Part shown: in pieces, positions 10,157 through 18,897 of the stretch
Position numbering within the stretch: position 1 is the stretch's first letter
Layout: every line of letters begins with the position of its first letter
Source of the DNA: Streptomyces sp. WZ-12
GTDB taxonomy: Bacteria; Actinomycetota; Actinomycetes; Streptomycetales; Streptomycetaceae
Assembly: GCF_028898845.1 (NCBI RefSeq)
Contig: NZ_CP118574.1
Coordinates: 62,001-126,000, forward strand
Direction of reading: 5' to 3'
DNA: 64,000 bases
Position numbers and translations under genes: made by a program
Notes under the pieces: generated by a model
Databases searched by the model: none
What the model saw: the letters and a program-made list of their open reading frames with translations, nothing else
What the model was told of the DNA's origin: nothing

Positions 10157-10262
10157 GCGCGCCGGACCTTCCGTGTTGCTGAGAATTACCTGAAAATGGC
10201 GGGAGGGTCGGGCGTGATTCCGGCCCTTTTCCCGGTGTTTCTCTCACGTCTATCAGATGCGG

Positions 10263-10281
10263 CATGTGAGTCGCATATGAG
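10263..10281. promoter_or_regulatory. Candidate response-regulator direct repeat
   Basis: CATGTGAG (10263-10270) and CATATGAG (10274-10281) repeat with exactly 11-bp spacing, one helical turn, in the 188-base divergent region between the response regulator and the exporter genes. OmpR-type regulators usually bind paired direct repeats at this spacing. The match is suggestive only. Confidence 0.4.
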
Positions 10282-10344
10282 GGTTCGCGGGACGCCGTTT
10301 TTCGCAAACGCCGCTCACAAGGGGTGCTTCCTAGCGTTGCGCTC

Positions 10345-11787
10345 ATGAATCTCTTCAAACGGGCGTGGTGGCGGCTCACCGGCCATCTGGGCAAGACCGC
10401 GATGCTGGTCGGCTTGTTCTTCGTGATCTGCACCCTGGTGTTGTCCGGGTTTCTGATCCAGTCGGCGGCGGCCCGCGCGGCCGACCGCGCCAAGGAGAGC
10501 GTGGGGGCCGTGGCCACCATGCAGCTCGACGTGAACGCCCTGATCAATTCGGGCAAGAACAACGGCACGAATCCCCAGGGGCAGCAGGGCGGAACGATCG
10601 GTTCCAACGGCGATCTGCGCCGTTCGCTGGTCGAGAAGATCTGCGCATCACCCGTGGTCAGCCAGTGCAACTACACGACGGACGGCGGCGCTTTCGCCAC
10701 CAAGTCCACCAAGCTGTACCAGCCGGTTCCGCCGCCCCGCGGCCAGGACTCGGTCGGCACCGACCTGTTCAAGGTGGACGGCATACGTGACCTCAATGCG
10801 GTGGGCGCCTTCCGCAATGGCGACGCCAAGTTGGTGGCCGGGCACGGAATCGGGCCGCACAGCAAGCGCGACGAGATCGTCATCGAGGAACGCCTCGCCA
10901 AGGAGAACGGGCTCAAGGTCGGCGATACGGCGAAACTCAAGGTGGGTGAACTGCCGGCAGCGGGGCAGCAGGCCGACGAACGGGAATACGCGTTCAAGGT
11001 CATCGGCATCTACCGGAGCGATATCGCCGACACCGGCACCTATGTGCCGGCGATGATGGATCCCGCCAACCAGATCTACGCCACGACGGATGGCGCGAGC
11101 ACGCTTCTCGGCAAGGGCACGGGAAAGGACGGCGTCCTCAAGCAGGCGACCTTCACCCTCAATGATCCCAAGGACCTGGACCGGCTCAAGAAGGACGCCA
11201 AGGCCGCGGGTGCCGACCTGGAGATCTTCCCGCTGTCGATCAACGACAAGCAGTACCGGACCCTCGTCGGGCCCATCACCAAGACCGCCGCCTTCGCCAC
11301 GGTCACGGTGTGGTTGGTCGCGGTCGCCGGCACCATCATCCTCGCCCTGATCGTCGCCTCCAACTTGCGTGAGCGCCGCGGGGAGTTGGGGATCCTGCTC
11401 TCGCTCGGCGAGAAGAAGCCCAGGCTGCTCGGCCAACACCTCGTCGAGGTGGTCGCCTGCGCGGTGCTCGCGATCGGCCTCGCCGGCGTGTGCAGCCAGT
11501 TCCTCTCCCAGACCATCGGCGACCGGCTCCTCGCCAGCGAGGTCTCGTCCGCCAACCAGGCGGCCGCGAACGAGGCCAACCAGCCCGACCCCAGCGACCC
11601 CACCGGCACGGCCAAGAAGGACCAACCCGACGCCAAGCCCATCGACTCCATCGACGTCCGACTCAGTCCCGTCGACATCGCCAAGGTCGGCGCGACCGGC
11701 CTCGGCATCGCGGCCCTGGCCACCTGCGTCCCGGGCGCCCGCATCCTGCGCCTGAACCCGCGCGACATCCTCACGAAGGGCGACTGA
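10345..11787 (+). CDS. ABC transporter permease, FtsX/MacB type
   Basis: A membrane permease of 480 aa. An N-terminal helix (about 20-45) is followed by a large extracytoplasmic domain of about 270 residues (MacB-like periplasmic core with two cysteines), then three C-terminal helices. The FtsX signature segment sits after the first of these (ASNLRERRGELGILLSLG). ATG 10345 is chosen because it puts a positively charged start (MNLFKRAWWRL) before helix 1; the ORF also has an ATG at 10324. The gene is followed one base after its stop by its ATPase, and lies divergent from the two-component system. This subfamily usually exports or senses peptides and other membrane-active compounds rather than importing nutrients. 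Confidence 0.85.
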   Translation: MNLFKRAWWRLTGHLGKTAMLVGLFFVICTLVLSGFLIQSAAARAADRAKESVGAVATMQLDVNALINSGKNNGTNPQGQQGGTIGSNGDLRRSLVEKICASPVVSQCNYTTDGGAFATKSTKLYQPVPPPRGQDSVGTDLFKVDGIRDLNAVGAFRNGDAKLVAGHGIGPHSKRDEIVIEERLAKENGLKVGDTAKLKVGELPAAGQQADEREYAFKVIGIYRSDIADTGTYVPAMMDPANQIYATTDGASTLLGKGTGKDGVLKQATFTLNDPKDLDRLKKDAKAAGADLEIFPLSINDKQYRTLVGPITKTAAFATVTVWLVAVAGTIILALIVASNLRERRGELGILLSLGEKKPRLLGQHLVEVVACAVLAIGLAGVCSQFLSQTIGDRLLASEVSSANQAAANEANQPDPSDPTGTAKKDQPDAKPIDSIDVRLSPVDIAKVGATGLGIAALATCVPGARILRLNPRDILTKGD

Positions 11788-11788
11788 C

Positions 11789-12466
11789 GTGACCACCCCC
11801 ACCCTCGAACTCACCGGCGTCACCCGCGCCTACAGCAACGGCACCCGCCGCCGCACCGTCCTCGCCTCCGTCTCGTACGCCTTCGACGCGGGCCGCATGT
11901 ACGCGATCGTGGGCCCCTCGGGCTCCGGCAAGACCACCCTGTTGTCCCTGGCCAGCGGCCTGGACTCGCCCACCTCCGGCAGCGTCCGCTTCCGCGGCCG
12001 CGACATCGCGGAGCTCGGCCTGGGCACCTACCGCAACCAGCACGCGGCCACGGTGTTCCAATCCCTCAACCTGCTCCCGTACATGAACGCCGTACAGAAC
12101 ATCACCTCCGCCATGGAGATCACCGGGGTGAAGGGGGTACGCAAGCGGCAACGGGCGCACGAACTGCTCGAACTGCTCGGCATCGAGCCGGCCGACCGCA
12201 CCCGACGCACCCTGCAACTCTCCGGCGGCCAACAGCAGCGCGTCGCCATCGCCCGCGCCCTGGCCTGCGAGGTCGACGTGCTCTTCGCCGACGAGCCGAC
12301 CGGCAGCCTGGACCACGAGACGGCCGCCGGAATCGTCGAGGTCTTCCGGAAGTTGGCCCACGACGACGGCAAGTGCGTCATCGTGGTGACCCACTCGAAG
12401 GAGGTCGCGCACGCCTCCGACGAGATCCTCCAGTTGAAGCGGGGAAAACTGGTGCCACAGGGCTGA
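11789..12466 (+). CDS. ABC transporter ATP-binding protein (MacB/LolD type)
   Basis: The nucleotide-binding subunit (225 aa) for the permease upstream. It has Walker A GPSGSGKTTLL, Q-loop region AATVFQSLNLLPYMN, signature LSGGQQQRVAIARAL, Walker B VLFADEPTG and an H-loop (VVTHSKE), all intact. It begins with GTG one base after the permease stop, with AAGGG about 8 bases upstream, so the pair is translationally coupled. The LolD/MacB-like sequence fits an FtsX-type partner. Confidence 0.93.
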   Translation: MTTPTLELTGVTRAYSNGTRRRTVLASVSYAFDAGRMYAIVGPSGSGKTTLLSLASGLDSPTSGSVRFRGRDIAELGLGTYRNQHAATVFQSLNLLPYMNAVQNITSAMEITGVKGVRKRQRAHELLELLGIEPADRTRRTLQLSGGQQQRVAIARALACEVDVLFADEPTGSLDHETAAGIVEVFRKLAHDDGKCVIVVTHSKEVAHASDEILQLKRGKLVPQG

Positions 12467-12506
12467 CCACGTGCCGCGCGCGGTGCGGTCCGTGAACGCG
12501 GGTACC

Positions 12507-12539
12507 TGGCCCCGGCGGAACGCCCGACCGCCGGGGCCA
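12507..12539 (+). terminator. Hairpin after the exporter operon
   Basis: A perfect 12-bp GC-rich stem (TGGCCCCGGCGG with its complement) and a 9-base loop begin 41 bases after the ATPase stop codon. Confidence 0.65.
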
Positions 12540-12841
12540 CGGCCTCCAGCCACTGCCCCGGCGCTCGCCGGAGGGCCGCCGTAAGCAGCCGGCGTGCGTC
12601 CTCGCGCCCTCGGCGTCACCCAACCGTCCCTGGCTGACGGCCACTTCGGGCGGGCGGGGGCCGTTCGACGCAACCGGGAGGGCGCCCGGTAAACATCCCG
12701 CGGACCTCACGACCGGCCGCCGGCCCCCCGTGCGTTGACCTCGCCTCTCCGGGCATACATGAGCCAGCAATACCTGCTCCACCACCGGCACCACGCGCCG
12801 TACCCGCTCGTACCGTTCCGAGGCCGCCGCAGAGGATCGCC
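12540..12841. other. Gene-free stretch before the TAP-like hydrolase
   Basis: About 300 bases with no supportable gene. AGAGGA at about 12831 is the ribosome-binding site of the next gene. A TTGACC at about 12735 with a weak TACATG 15 bases later could be its promoter, but the spacing is short. Confidence 0.4.
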
Positions 12842-14956
12842 ATGACCGTTGCCGCTGACGCTCCGAGCCGCCGTGCCCGTCCCCGCTCCACGGTCGTCCG
12901 CCGGACAGGGCTCCACCAGGGGCTCCTGGCCGTCGCCCTCCTGGCGGCCATGGTGCTCCTCACCGCGGTGATCGCTCCGGCGACGCGTGCCGTGGCCCGC
13001 GGGGCAGGAGCCGGGCTCCGGCTCGGTTCGCTCCAGCTCCTCCCGTGCCCGGACGACCCGACCGGCTGGTGCGGAAGCGCCGCACTCCCGCTGGACCGGC
13101 GGGCCCCCGACAGTCCGACGATCGACATCGGCTTCGAGTGGGTGCCGGCCACCGCACAGCCCCAGGGCACGGTCGTCGTGGTCGACGGCGGCCCCGGCTG
13201 GGCCACGCACCACTCCCGCGAGTCCTACCTGAAGATGCTCGGGCCGCTGCTCGCCACCCGGAACCTGCTGCTGTTCGACCTGCGCGGCACGGGCCGCTCG
13301 CAGGCCCTGACCTGCCCCGACCTGGAGCGTTACGCGGACCAGCCGTCCGGGCCCGACTTCGCCCGGACCGTCGGCGCCTGCGGCGACCTGCTCGATCACA
13401 CCTGGCAGCGCCCCGACGGCAGTTGGCTGCACGCCTCCGAGCTCTTCGGGACCGTCGACGCCACCCAGGACCTCGCCGATGTCCTCACCCGCCTCGGTCT
13501 CTCGGACGTCGACCTCTACGGCGACTCCTACGGCAGTTGGTTCGCCCAGGTCTTCGCCGCGCGCCACCCGTCCGTGCTCCGTTCGCTCACGCTGGACGCC
13601 ACCTACGAAGTCCTCGGCCTGGACCCGTGGTACGCCAGCGGCGCCGCCACCGCCCGCGCCGCCTTCACCACCGTCTGCCGACGTTCACCACAGTGCGCCG
13701 CCCACGCCTCCACCGACGCGTGGTCGCTCATCTCCGCCCTGGCGAAGCGCCTGCGCACCGCGCCGCTCACCGGCACCACCACCGGTCTGGACGGCGAACC
13801 CATCGCCGTCACGGTCACCGTGACCACCCTCGTCGACCTCGTCAACGACGCGGGTTCCGACCCGGGCATCTACCGCAGCCTGCAAGCCGCGACACGGGCA
13901 CTGCTCGTCAGGGGCGATGACGCCCCGCTGCTCCGCCTGGCCGAACAGACCACCGCCCACGACGGCACCAACTCCGCGCCCCCCGACTTCTCCAGCGCCC
14001 TGTACTTCGCCGCCGCCTGCACCGACTACCCGCAACTGTTCAGCATGGCCAGTCCCGCCGCCGAACGCACCCGCCAACTCCAACGCCGGATCGCCGCCCA
14101 GCCCACCGCCACCTTCGCCCCGTTCACGGCCGCCGAGTGGACCACCGTCAACGCCTACACCAACTCCTACGACGGCTGCCTCAACTGGCCCGCCCCACAG
14201 CACACCCACACCCCCATCACCACCCGCCCGCCCCTCCTGCCCCGGACCGTGCCGGCCCTCGTCCTCGGCGGCGACCTCGACTCACTCACCCCCGCCGCCG
14301 GCGGCCGACACGTCGCCGCCCAACTCGGCCCCTCCGCCCGCTTCGTCACCGTCCCCAACCTCACCCACATCACGGCCATGGCCGACCACACCCGACCGGG
14401 TCCGGAAGCCTGCGGTCAGTCGCTCTACCGCCAGTTCGTCCGTACGCCCGCCGCCCTGAGGCATCTCAACACCTCCTGCACCAGGCACACCCCCGCCATC
14501 CCCACCCTCGCCGACTATCCCCACCACCTCGCCGACGCCGTCCCCCTCACCCCCACGCCCGGCAACCGCGCCCGCCCACCAGCCCTGCGCCTGGCCGCAG
14601 TTGGCACGTCCGCCGTGGGCGACGCGATCGCCCGCAGCAACTACCTCACCCACGGCCACAACACCGGGCTGCGCGGCGGCACCTGGACCGTCACCGGCGC
14701 TCCCCAGGCACAGTTCAGCCTCACCGACGTGCGCTGGGTGACCGACGCCACCGTGAGCGGCACCGCCACCTGGGACCACACCAGCGGAGCCGTCACCGCG
14801 CACCTGCGCGTCACCTCCGACACCAACACCGACCCCGACGCCGCCCCCGACGTCAGCATGGACGTCACCTGGAACACCCTCGCCCCGCACACCCCTGCGT
14901 ACGTGACCGGAACGGCCGGGGACGCCCCCCTGCGCGGTGTCCTTCCCGCACCGTGA
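12842..14956 (+). CDS. Secreted/membrane-anchored alpha/beta hydrolase, tripeptidyl-aminopeptidase-like
   Basis: A 704-aa hydrolase of MEROPS family S33 (Streptomyces TAP/SlpD-like), which removes N-terminal peptides from proteins outside the cell. A basic N-terminus and hydrophobic helix (about residues 25-52) act as signal or anchor. The fold starts with the oxyanion segment VVVDGGPGW and LLLFDLRGTGRS; the nucleophile is S229 (YGDSYGS). Near residue 475 the TAP-like C-terminal domain supplies Asp (GGDLDSLTP) and His (VPNLTHITAM). About 150 extra residues follow, with a Thr/Ala-rich region that looks like a beta-sandwich extension; its role is unknown. The usual family length is about 500 aa, so the C-terminal extension is a real difference. 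It is transcribed alone. Confidence 0.85.
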   Translation: MTVAADAPSRRARPRSTVVRRTGLHQGLLAVALLAAMVLLTAVIAPATRAVARGAGAGLRLGSLQLLPCPDDPTGWCGSAALPLDRRAPDSPTIDIGFEWVPATAQPQGTVVVVDGGPGWATHHSRESYLKMLGPLLATRNLLLFDLRGTGRSQALTCPDLERYADQPSGPDFARTVGACGDLLDHTWQRPDGSWLHASELFGTVDATQDLADVLTRLGLSDVDLYGDSYGSWFAQVFAARHPSVLRSLTLDATYEVLGLDPWYASGAATARAAFTTVCRRSPQCAAHASTDAWSLISALAKRLRTAPLTGTTTGLDGEPIAVTVTVTTLVDLVNDAGSDPGIYRSLQAATRALLVRGDDAPLLRLAEQTTAHDGTNSAPPDFSSALYFAAACTDYPQLFSMASPAAERTRQLQRRIAAQPTATFAPFTAAEWTTVNAYTNSYDGCLNWPAPQHTHTPITTRPPLLPRTVPALVLGGDLDSLTPAAGGRHVAAQLGPSARFVTVPNLTHITAMADHTRPGPEACGQSLYRQFVRTPAALRHLNTSCTRHTPAIPTLADYPHHLADAVPLTPTPGNRARPPALRLAAVGTSAVGDAIARSNYLTHGHNTGLRGGTWTVTGAPQAQFSLTDVRWVTDATVSGTATWDHTSGAVTAHLRVTSDTNTDPDAAPDVSMDVTWNTLAPHTPAYVTGTAGDAPLRGVLPAP

Positions 14957-15031
14957 TCGGAGGGCGGCCCGAGGTCGTCCCCTCTCGCGGGGGCTGACTT
15001 GCCGGGCCTCTGCCGACCCAAAGGGGCTGGT

Positions 15032-15628
15032 TCAGCCCAGCGCGGACGTGGACGGGACGACAACGCCGTAGAGGTCGCCGATCGTTGCCAAGGCGCTGTG
15101 GTGGAGCTGGTCGGCGGCGACTTCGCCGTCGTGGGCGCCGTGCGGGAGCGGGCGGGTGGCGCAGGCGTCCGCGACGACGGTCGGCCGGTTGCCGCGCAGG
15201 AACGCACCCTGCGCGGTGAACGTCACGCACATATGGGTCATGAACCCGGCGATGATGACGTCCTCGTTGCCCGCGGCGTCGACGTGCTCGGCCAGCTCGG
15301 TGTCGAGGAAGGCGTTCGGCGCCTTCTTCACCACGACCGGTTCGCCCTCCACGGGCGCCACCTCCGGATGGATCTGTCCGATCTCCGCCCGGATGTCATA
15401 CGGGGTGCCCTCGCCGCCGTCGTGGATGACGTGGACCACCTTCGCGCCCGCCTGCCTGGCACGGGCCAGTAGATCCGCGGCCCGCTCCAACGCCGCCTGC
15501 CAGCCGGCCAGTTCGAGCACGCCACGAGTGTAGGTGTGCTGATAGTCGACCAGGATCACGGTCGCGCCGGCCAACTTCGCCGGGGTCTGATCACATCCGC
15601 TGAGCTCTCGCAGAGTCTTGGTTGCCAT
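15032..15628 (-). CDS. Isochorismatase-family cysteine hydrolase
   Basis: A 198-aa cytoplasmic hydrolase. The catalytic triad of the family is visible: D28 (ILVDYQHTY), Lys 101/102 (VVVKKAPNAF) and C134 (MTHMCVTF). The cis-peptide region precedes the cysteine. Members cleave nicotinamide, isochorismate, N-carbamoyl compounds and similar molecules; the substrate is not predictable. It is divergent from a GlxA-type regulator gene with about 76 bases between the starts, a pairing often seen when the regulator controls the hydrolase. Confidence 0.88.
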   Translation of the reverse strand: MATKTLRELSGCDQTPAKLAGATVILVDYQHTYTRGVLELAGWQAALERAADLLARARQAGAKVVHVIHDGGEGTPYDIRAEIGQIHPEVAPVEGEPVVVKKAPNAFLDTELAEHVDAAGNEDVIIAGFMTHMCVTFTAQGAFLRGNRPTVVADACATRPLPHGAHDGEVAADQLHHSALATIGDLYGVVVPSTSALG

Positions 15629-15704
15629 GCCCCCACGCTATGAACCCTCACCCGTGGCGGCAATGTCAGGTAACTTGCAGATTCCGACATCGTTGGGAGG
15701 CCCG

Positions 15705-16694
15705 GTGCGCACCCGCAATCAGTTCCTCGTCGTCCTGCTCTTCGAGGGGGTCGACCTGCTGGACGTCACCGGCCCGCCGGAGGTCTTCTCGCTGTTGCGA
15801 CGCGAGACCGACGATGCCGCCGGCTACCGCGTCGCGCTGGCCGCCGAGACCATGGCGCCAGTCACCACCTCGGCCGGCGTCCGGGTGTTGCCAGACATCA
15901 CCTTCGCGGAAGCCGCCGCGCAGCGCATCGACACCCTGATGGTGCCCGGTTCCGTCGAGGTCGACGCCGATCGCCGCGTCCATGCCCGCACCGAACCGGG
16001 CATCGTCCGCTGGGTCGCCACCCTCGCCGCGCAGTCCCGACGCGTCGCCTCCGTCTGCGTCGGCGCGCATCTCCTCGCCGCCGCGGGGCTGTTGGACGGC
16101 AGGCGCGCCACCACCCACTGGTCCACCGCCCAGCAACTCGCCGCCGAGCACCCGTCCGTCGCTGTCGACGCCGACCCGATCTTCATCCGCGACGGTCAGG
16201 TCTGGACCGGCGCGGGCATCACCGCCTGCCTCGACCTCTCCCTCGCCCTGGTCGCCGAGGACTTCGGCGAGACCACCGCGCTACGCGTCGCCCGCCAACT
16301 GGTCATGTACCTCAAACGCCCCAGCGGACAGAGCCAGTTCAGCGTCCCCCTCGAACCCGTCTCCACCACCCGGCGCATGGACGACCTACGACTGCACATC
16401 ACCCACCACCTCGCCGGGCCGCTCACCGTCCCCGACCTGGCCCGGCAACTCCACCTCAGCGAACGCCAGTTGACCCGTCTGTTCAAGACCGAACTCGGTA
16501 CCACCCCGGCCGCCTACATCGAAGCGGCCCGCGTCGAAGCCGCCCGCAACCAACTCGAAACCACCGACGACACCCTGGAACGCGTCGCCACCACCTGCGG
16601 CTTCAACACCACAGACACCCTCATCCGCGCCTTCCGCCGTACACTCAACACGACGCCCACGGAGTACCGGAGCCGATTCCGGCGCAGCGGCTGA
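15705..16694 (+). CDS. GlxA-family transcriptional regulator (DJ-1/PfpI + AraC HTH)
   Basis: A 329-aa regulator. The N-terminal DJ-1/PfpI-like domain (1-170) includes the nucleophile-elbow-like SVCVGAHLLAAAG and the TTHW motif. The C-terminal AraC double helix-turn-helix (about 225-325) has DLARQLHLSERQLTRLFK and ERVATTCGF, then IRAFRRTL. The GTG at 15705 is preferred because GGGAGG lies four bases upstream and it gives the compact family start; ATG 15663 is possible. The likely target is the divergent isochorismatase-family gene (inference from position). Confidence 0.88.
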   Translation: MRTRNQFLVVLLFEGVDLLDVTGPPEVFSLLRRETDDAAGYRVALAAETMAPVTTSAGVRVLPDITFAEAAAQRIDTLMVPGSVEVDADRRVHARTEPGIVRWVATLAAQSRRVASVCVGAHLLAAAGLLDGRRATTHWSTAQQLAAEHPSVAVDADPIFIRDGQVWTGAGITACLDLSLALVAEDFGETTALRVARQLVMYLKRPSGQSQFSVPLEPVSTTRRMDDLRLHITHHLAGPLTVPDLARQLHLSERQLTRLFKTELGTTPAAYIEAARVEAARNQLETTDDTLERVATTCGFNTTDTLIRAFRRTLNTTPTEYRSRFRRSG

Positions 16695-16767
16695 GCCATA
16701 CCGCCCGAGACCGGCCTTCCCGAACCCCTCGCGGCCCCTCGCCCTACCGTCCGCTTCCGGGCCCGGC

Positions 16768-16998
16768 ATGATGGTCACCGTGCAGCAGAACAAGAACCAC
16801 CCCGGACGCGCGCGCTACACACTCACCGACGCCCACGGCCATGCCTGGGGCGTCTGCGCCGAGGTGGCGGGATTGTTCGGGCAACCGTGGCGCGAGACGT
16901 ACGAGCTGTTCGGTTGGGTTCCGGAAGCGGCCGAGGTACGCGGCTGGGTCGGCAGCCGGGTGTGGCTGGTGCCGGAGGACGAGACGCTCGGTCCCTGA
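16768..16998 (+). CDS. Small hypothetical protein
   Basis: A 76-aa open frame (second ATG at 16771) that I do not recognise. The sequence has a globular look with aromatic residues (GHAWGVCAEVAGLFG, then YELFGWVPEAA), and codon positions look coding. No convincing ribosome-binding site precedes it. The same frame continues open for 68 codons after the TGA stop, so this may be the front of a longer gene broken by a stop, or no gene at all. Confidence 0.35.
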   Translation: MMVTVQQNKNHPGRARYTLTDAHGHAWGVCAEVAGLFGQPWRETYELFGWVPEAAEVRGWVGSRVWLVPEDETLGP

Positions 16999-17194
16999 TT
17001 GTTGCAGGACGCCGAGAGCCTCGGACCGCACCCCGGAACGGACGGGTTGGTGCTCACCGGCCTGGACGACTACGAGGGCCCACCCGAGGGGCACCGCGGC
17101 CCCGCCCAACTGCACAACCAGCGCCACTGGTTGGGCTCGTGCCGGAAGGCCACGCGGCGGCGCGGTGACTGGCCCCGGCCCGTCATGGGGCCTC

Positions 17195-17719
17195 TCAGCC
17201 CGTGAGCAAAGGGGCGTACGGTTCGCCCTCCGGCGTGAAGATGAGGACGTAGTCCTTTCCGATACCGCGGGCCACCTCCTGCAAGCGGGCCAGGACTTCG
17301 CCTTCGGTGGGAAGGGTGAGGCCAAGTGCCGTGGCCGCGCGGTCCCTTCGGGCCGCGAGGTCCGGCATGTCGTCCAGGTACTCGGCCGCGAGCTCGCGGC
17401 TTTCCTCCGCCGTGAACGCCTTGCAGTCACGCCACCACGGGGCGACCAACAGGAGCCGCAGGAGTTCGGCGAGGCCGATCGCGACCAGCGCCGCGCCGCC
17501 TTCGGAGTCCGCGTACAGGACGGGACGTTCCGCACCGCCTTCACCGCAGAAGAAGAAGGTGCCCCCGGCTCCGTCGCCGGCGAATCCCTCCAGTGCGGCG
17601 CCCGAGGCCAGGTGGACCTCCTCGGCATGGTCCCCGCGGTCCAGGTCGAAGCCTCCCGGCCAAGCCAGGAACCGCGCGGCTTCGCCCTGCTCCCGGAGAG
17701 CGGTGGTCAATGAACTCAT
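17195..17719 (-). CDS. Hypothetical protein, 174 aa
   Basis: Not recognised. It is an acidic soluble protein with a helix-rich end (LAELLRLLLVAPWWRDCKAF; EESRELAAEYLDDMPDL) and no signal peptide or membrane helix. The overall look resembles SMI1/KNR4-like immunity or house-keeping proteins, but no diagnostic motif is visible. ATG 17719 is preferred over GTG 17725 because AGGG lies 8 bases upstream. It has its own transcription unit. Confidence 0.65.
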   Translation of the reverse strand: MSSLTTALREQGEAARFLAWPGGFDLDRGDHAEEVHLASGAALEGFAGDGAGGTFFFCGEGGAERPVLYADSEGGAALVAIGLAELLRLLLVAPWWRDCKAFTAEESRELAAEYLDDMPDLAARRDRAATALGLTLPTEGEVLARLQEVARGIGKDYVLIFTPEGEPYAPLLTG

Positions 17720-17904
17720 GCGCACAACCCTACGGCTCGTCCCGGAGTGGAGCCGGTCAGCGGACAGTCACAGACGAGCGCGCATTCCGTCACCCGGTTC
17801 CGTCAAGCACAGTGCAGCATGACGGAAAGAGACGGCAGGCTGGGACGTTGATGCTGCCTTCAGCACCAACACCCCAGCACTCAAAGGCTTGTTGGCCGCT
17901 GCCG

Positions 17905-18606
17905 TCAGAGCAGCGGGCCCCTCAGGGCCTTCTCGTGCTGCATGCGCGTGAGGCGGCGCACAAAGAGGATGGCGAGGACGGCGGCCGCGATGTCGAGGGC
18001 CTCGCTCGCCATGACCCCGGCGACTGCCCCCTTGATTTCCTCCAGCCCTTCGGCTCTGGCATACCGTCGAGAGGCCGCGCGGCTGAAGCACAGGTCCACG
18101 ATCCACAGCGCCCACCACCAGTTCAACAGCGCCGTGGAACGGGAGTTGGCGCCAGCGCTGGTGTTCCAGGCGTCAATGGCGATCCGGCGGGGGAACCACA
18201 GGTTGATCACCGGGACGATCCAGCCCCAGATCGCCCAGGCACGCTGCTTCGCGTGGCCCTCGGGGTCGAAGACCTCGGCATTCACCCTGGTCCGGTGGAA
18301 CCACACGATGAAGACCACAGCGGTCGCGATCATGGCCGCAATCTGCGCGTACCCGGAGGCCGCATACCAGTCGTCCGCCCGCTCAACCTCTCGCAGAGGA
18401 ACGGAGGTGACGTCGGCGATGAGCCGGCCGATCAGCCCGTACAGGTGCACGCCCTGCCACAGGGCGAACAGGTCGGTGGCGATGACGAGTCCGAGCAGGG
18501 TCATCACGGCCTTGGAGAGCCCGATGGGCGACCGGAGAACGGCCTGCGGGCCAGGCGGCACGGACCAATCAGGCGGCGGTGCCGCAGCAGGCATCATGTG
18601 GGACAT
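17905..18606 (-). CDS. DUF4328 membrane protein
   Basis: A 233-aa integral membrane protein of the DUF4328 family, common in actinobacteria and of unknown function. Four hydrophobic segments lie at about 30-55, 90-108, 140-160 and 200-220. The family hallmark residues are present: FIVWFHRTRVNAEVF, then WGWIVPVINLWFPRRIAIDAW, with a conserved NWWWALWI segment. A Pro-rich N-terminal tail precedes the first helix. It stands alone. Confidence 0.83.
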   Translation of the reverse strand: MSHMMPAAAPPPDWSVPPGPQAVLRSPIGLSKAVMTLLGLVIATDLFALWQGVHLYGLIGRLIADVTSVPLREVERADDWYAASGYAQIAAMIATAVVFIVWFHRTRVNAEVFDPEGHAKQRAWAIWGWIVPVINLWFPRRIAIDAWNTSAGANSRSTALLNWWWALWIVDLCFSRAASRRYARAEGLEEIKGAVAGVMASEALDIAAAVLAILFVRRLTRMQHEKALRGPLL

Positions 18607-18897
18607 GGAGGACCCCCGAGTTCTACATCACAGTATTTGCACGCGGAGCGGGCCGCCTCCCTCCGAGACGGCCCGAGCGCGTACGGAACTTATGCGCTCC
18701 ATACATTGCCTGTCCAATCAAAAAGGGGCAGATACGACCTCGTTTCCCTTTGCGTCCTATCCGGTACACAAGCTCAAGTCGCCTCCCGAGCGCCACGCTT
18801 GCGCAAGTGGCCCGCAACGGTCCTGGCCAATGAATGCAGTTGACGGTGATTCCGTGCGCGCCGGGTTCGCTGCGAGTGATTCGCGGGACGATGAAGC

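Noticed and set aside
9498..10670. Upstream extension of the histidine-kinase frame past the response regulator
   Set aside because: The extra 390 codons are antisense or off-frame reading of the response regulator and promoter; the real start is the GTG that overlaps the regulator stop.
16999..17205. Continuation of the small hypothetical frame after its TGA
   Set aside because: Same frame but no start or recognisable domain; kept only as a remark that the small gene may be broken.
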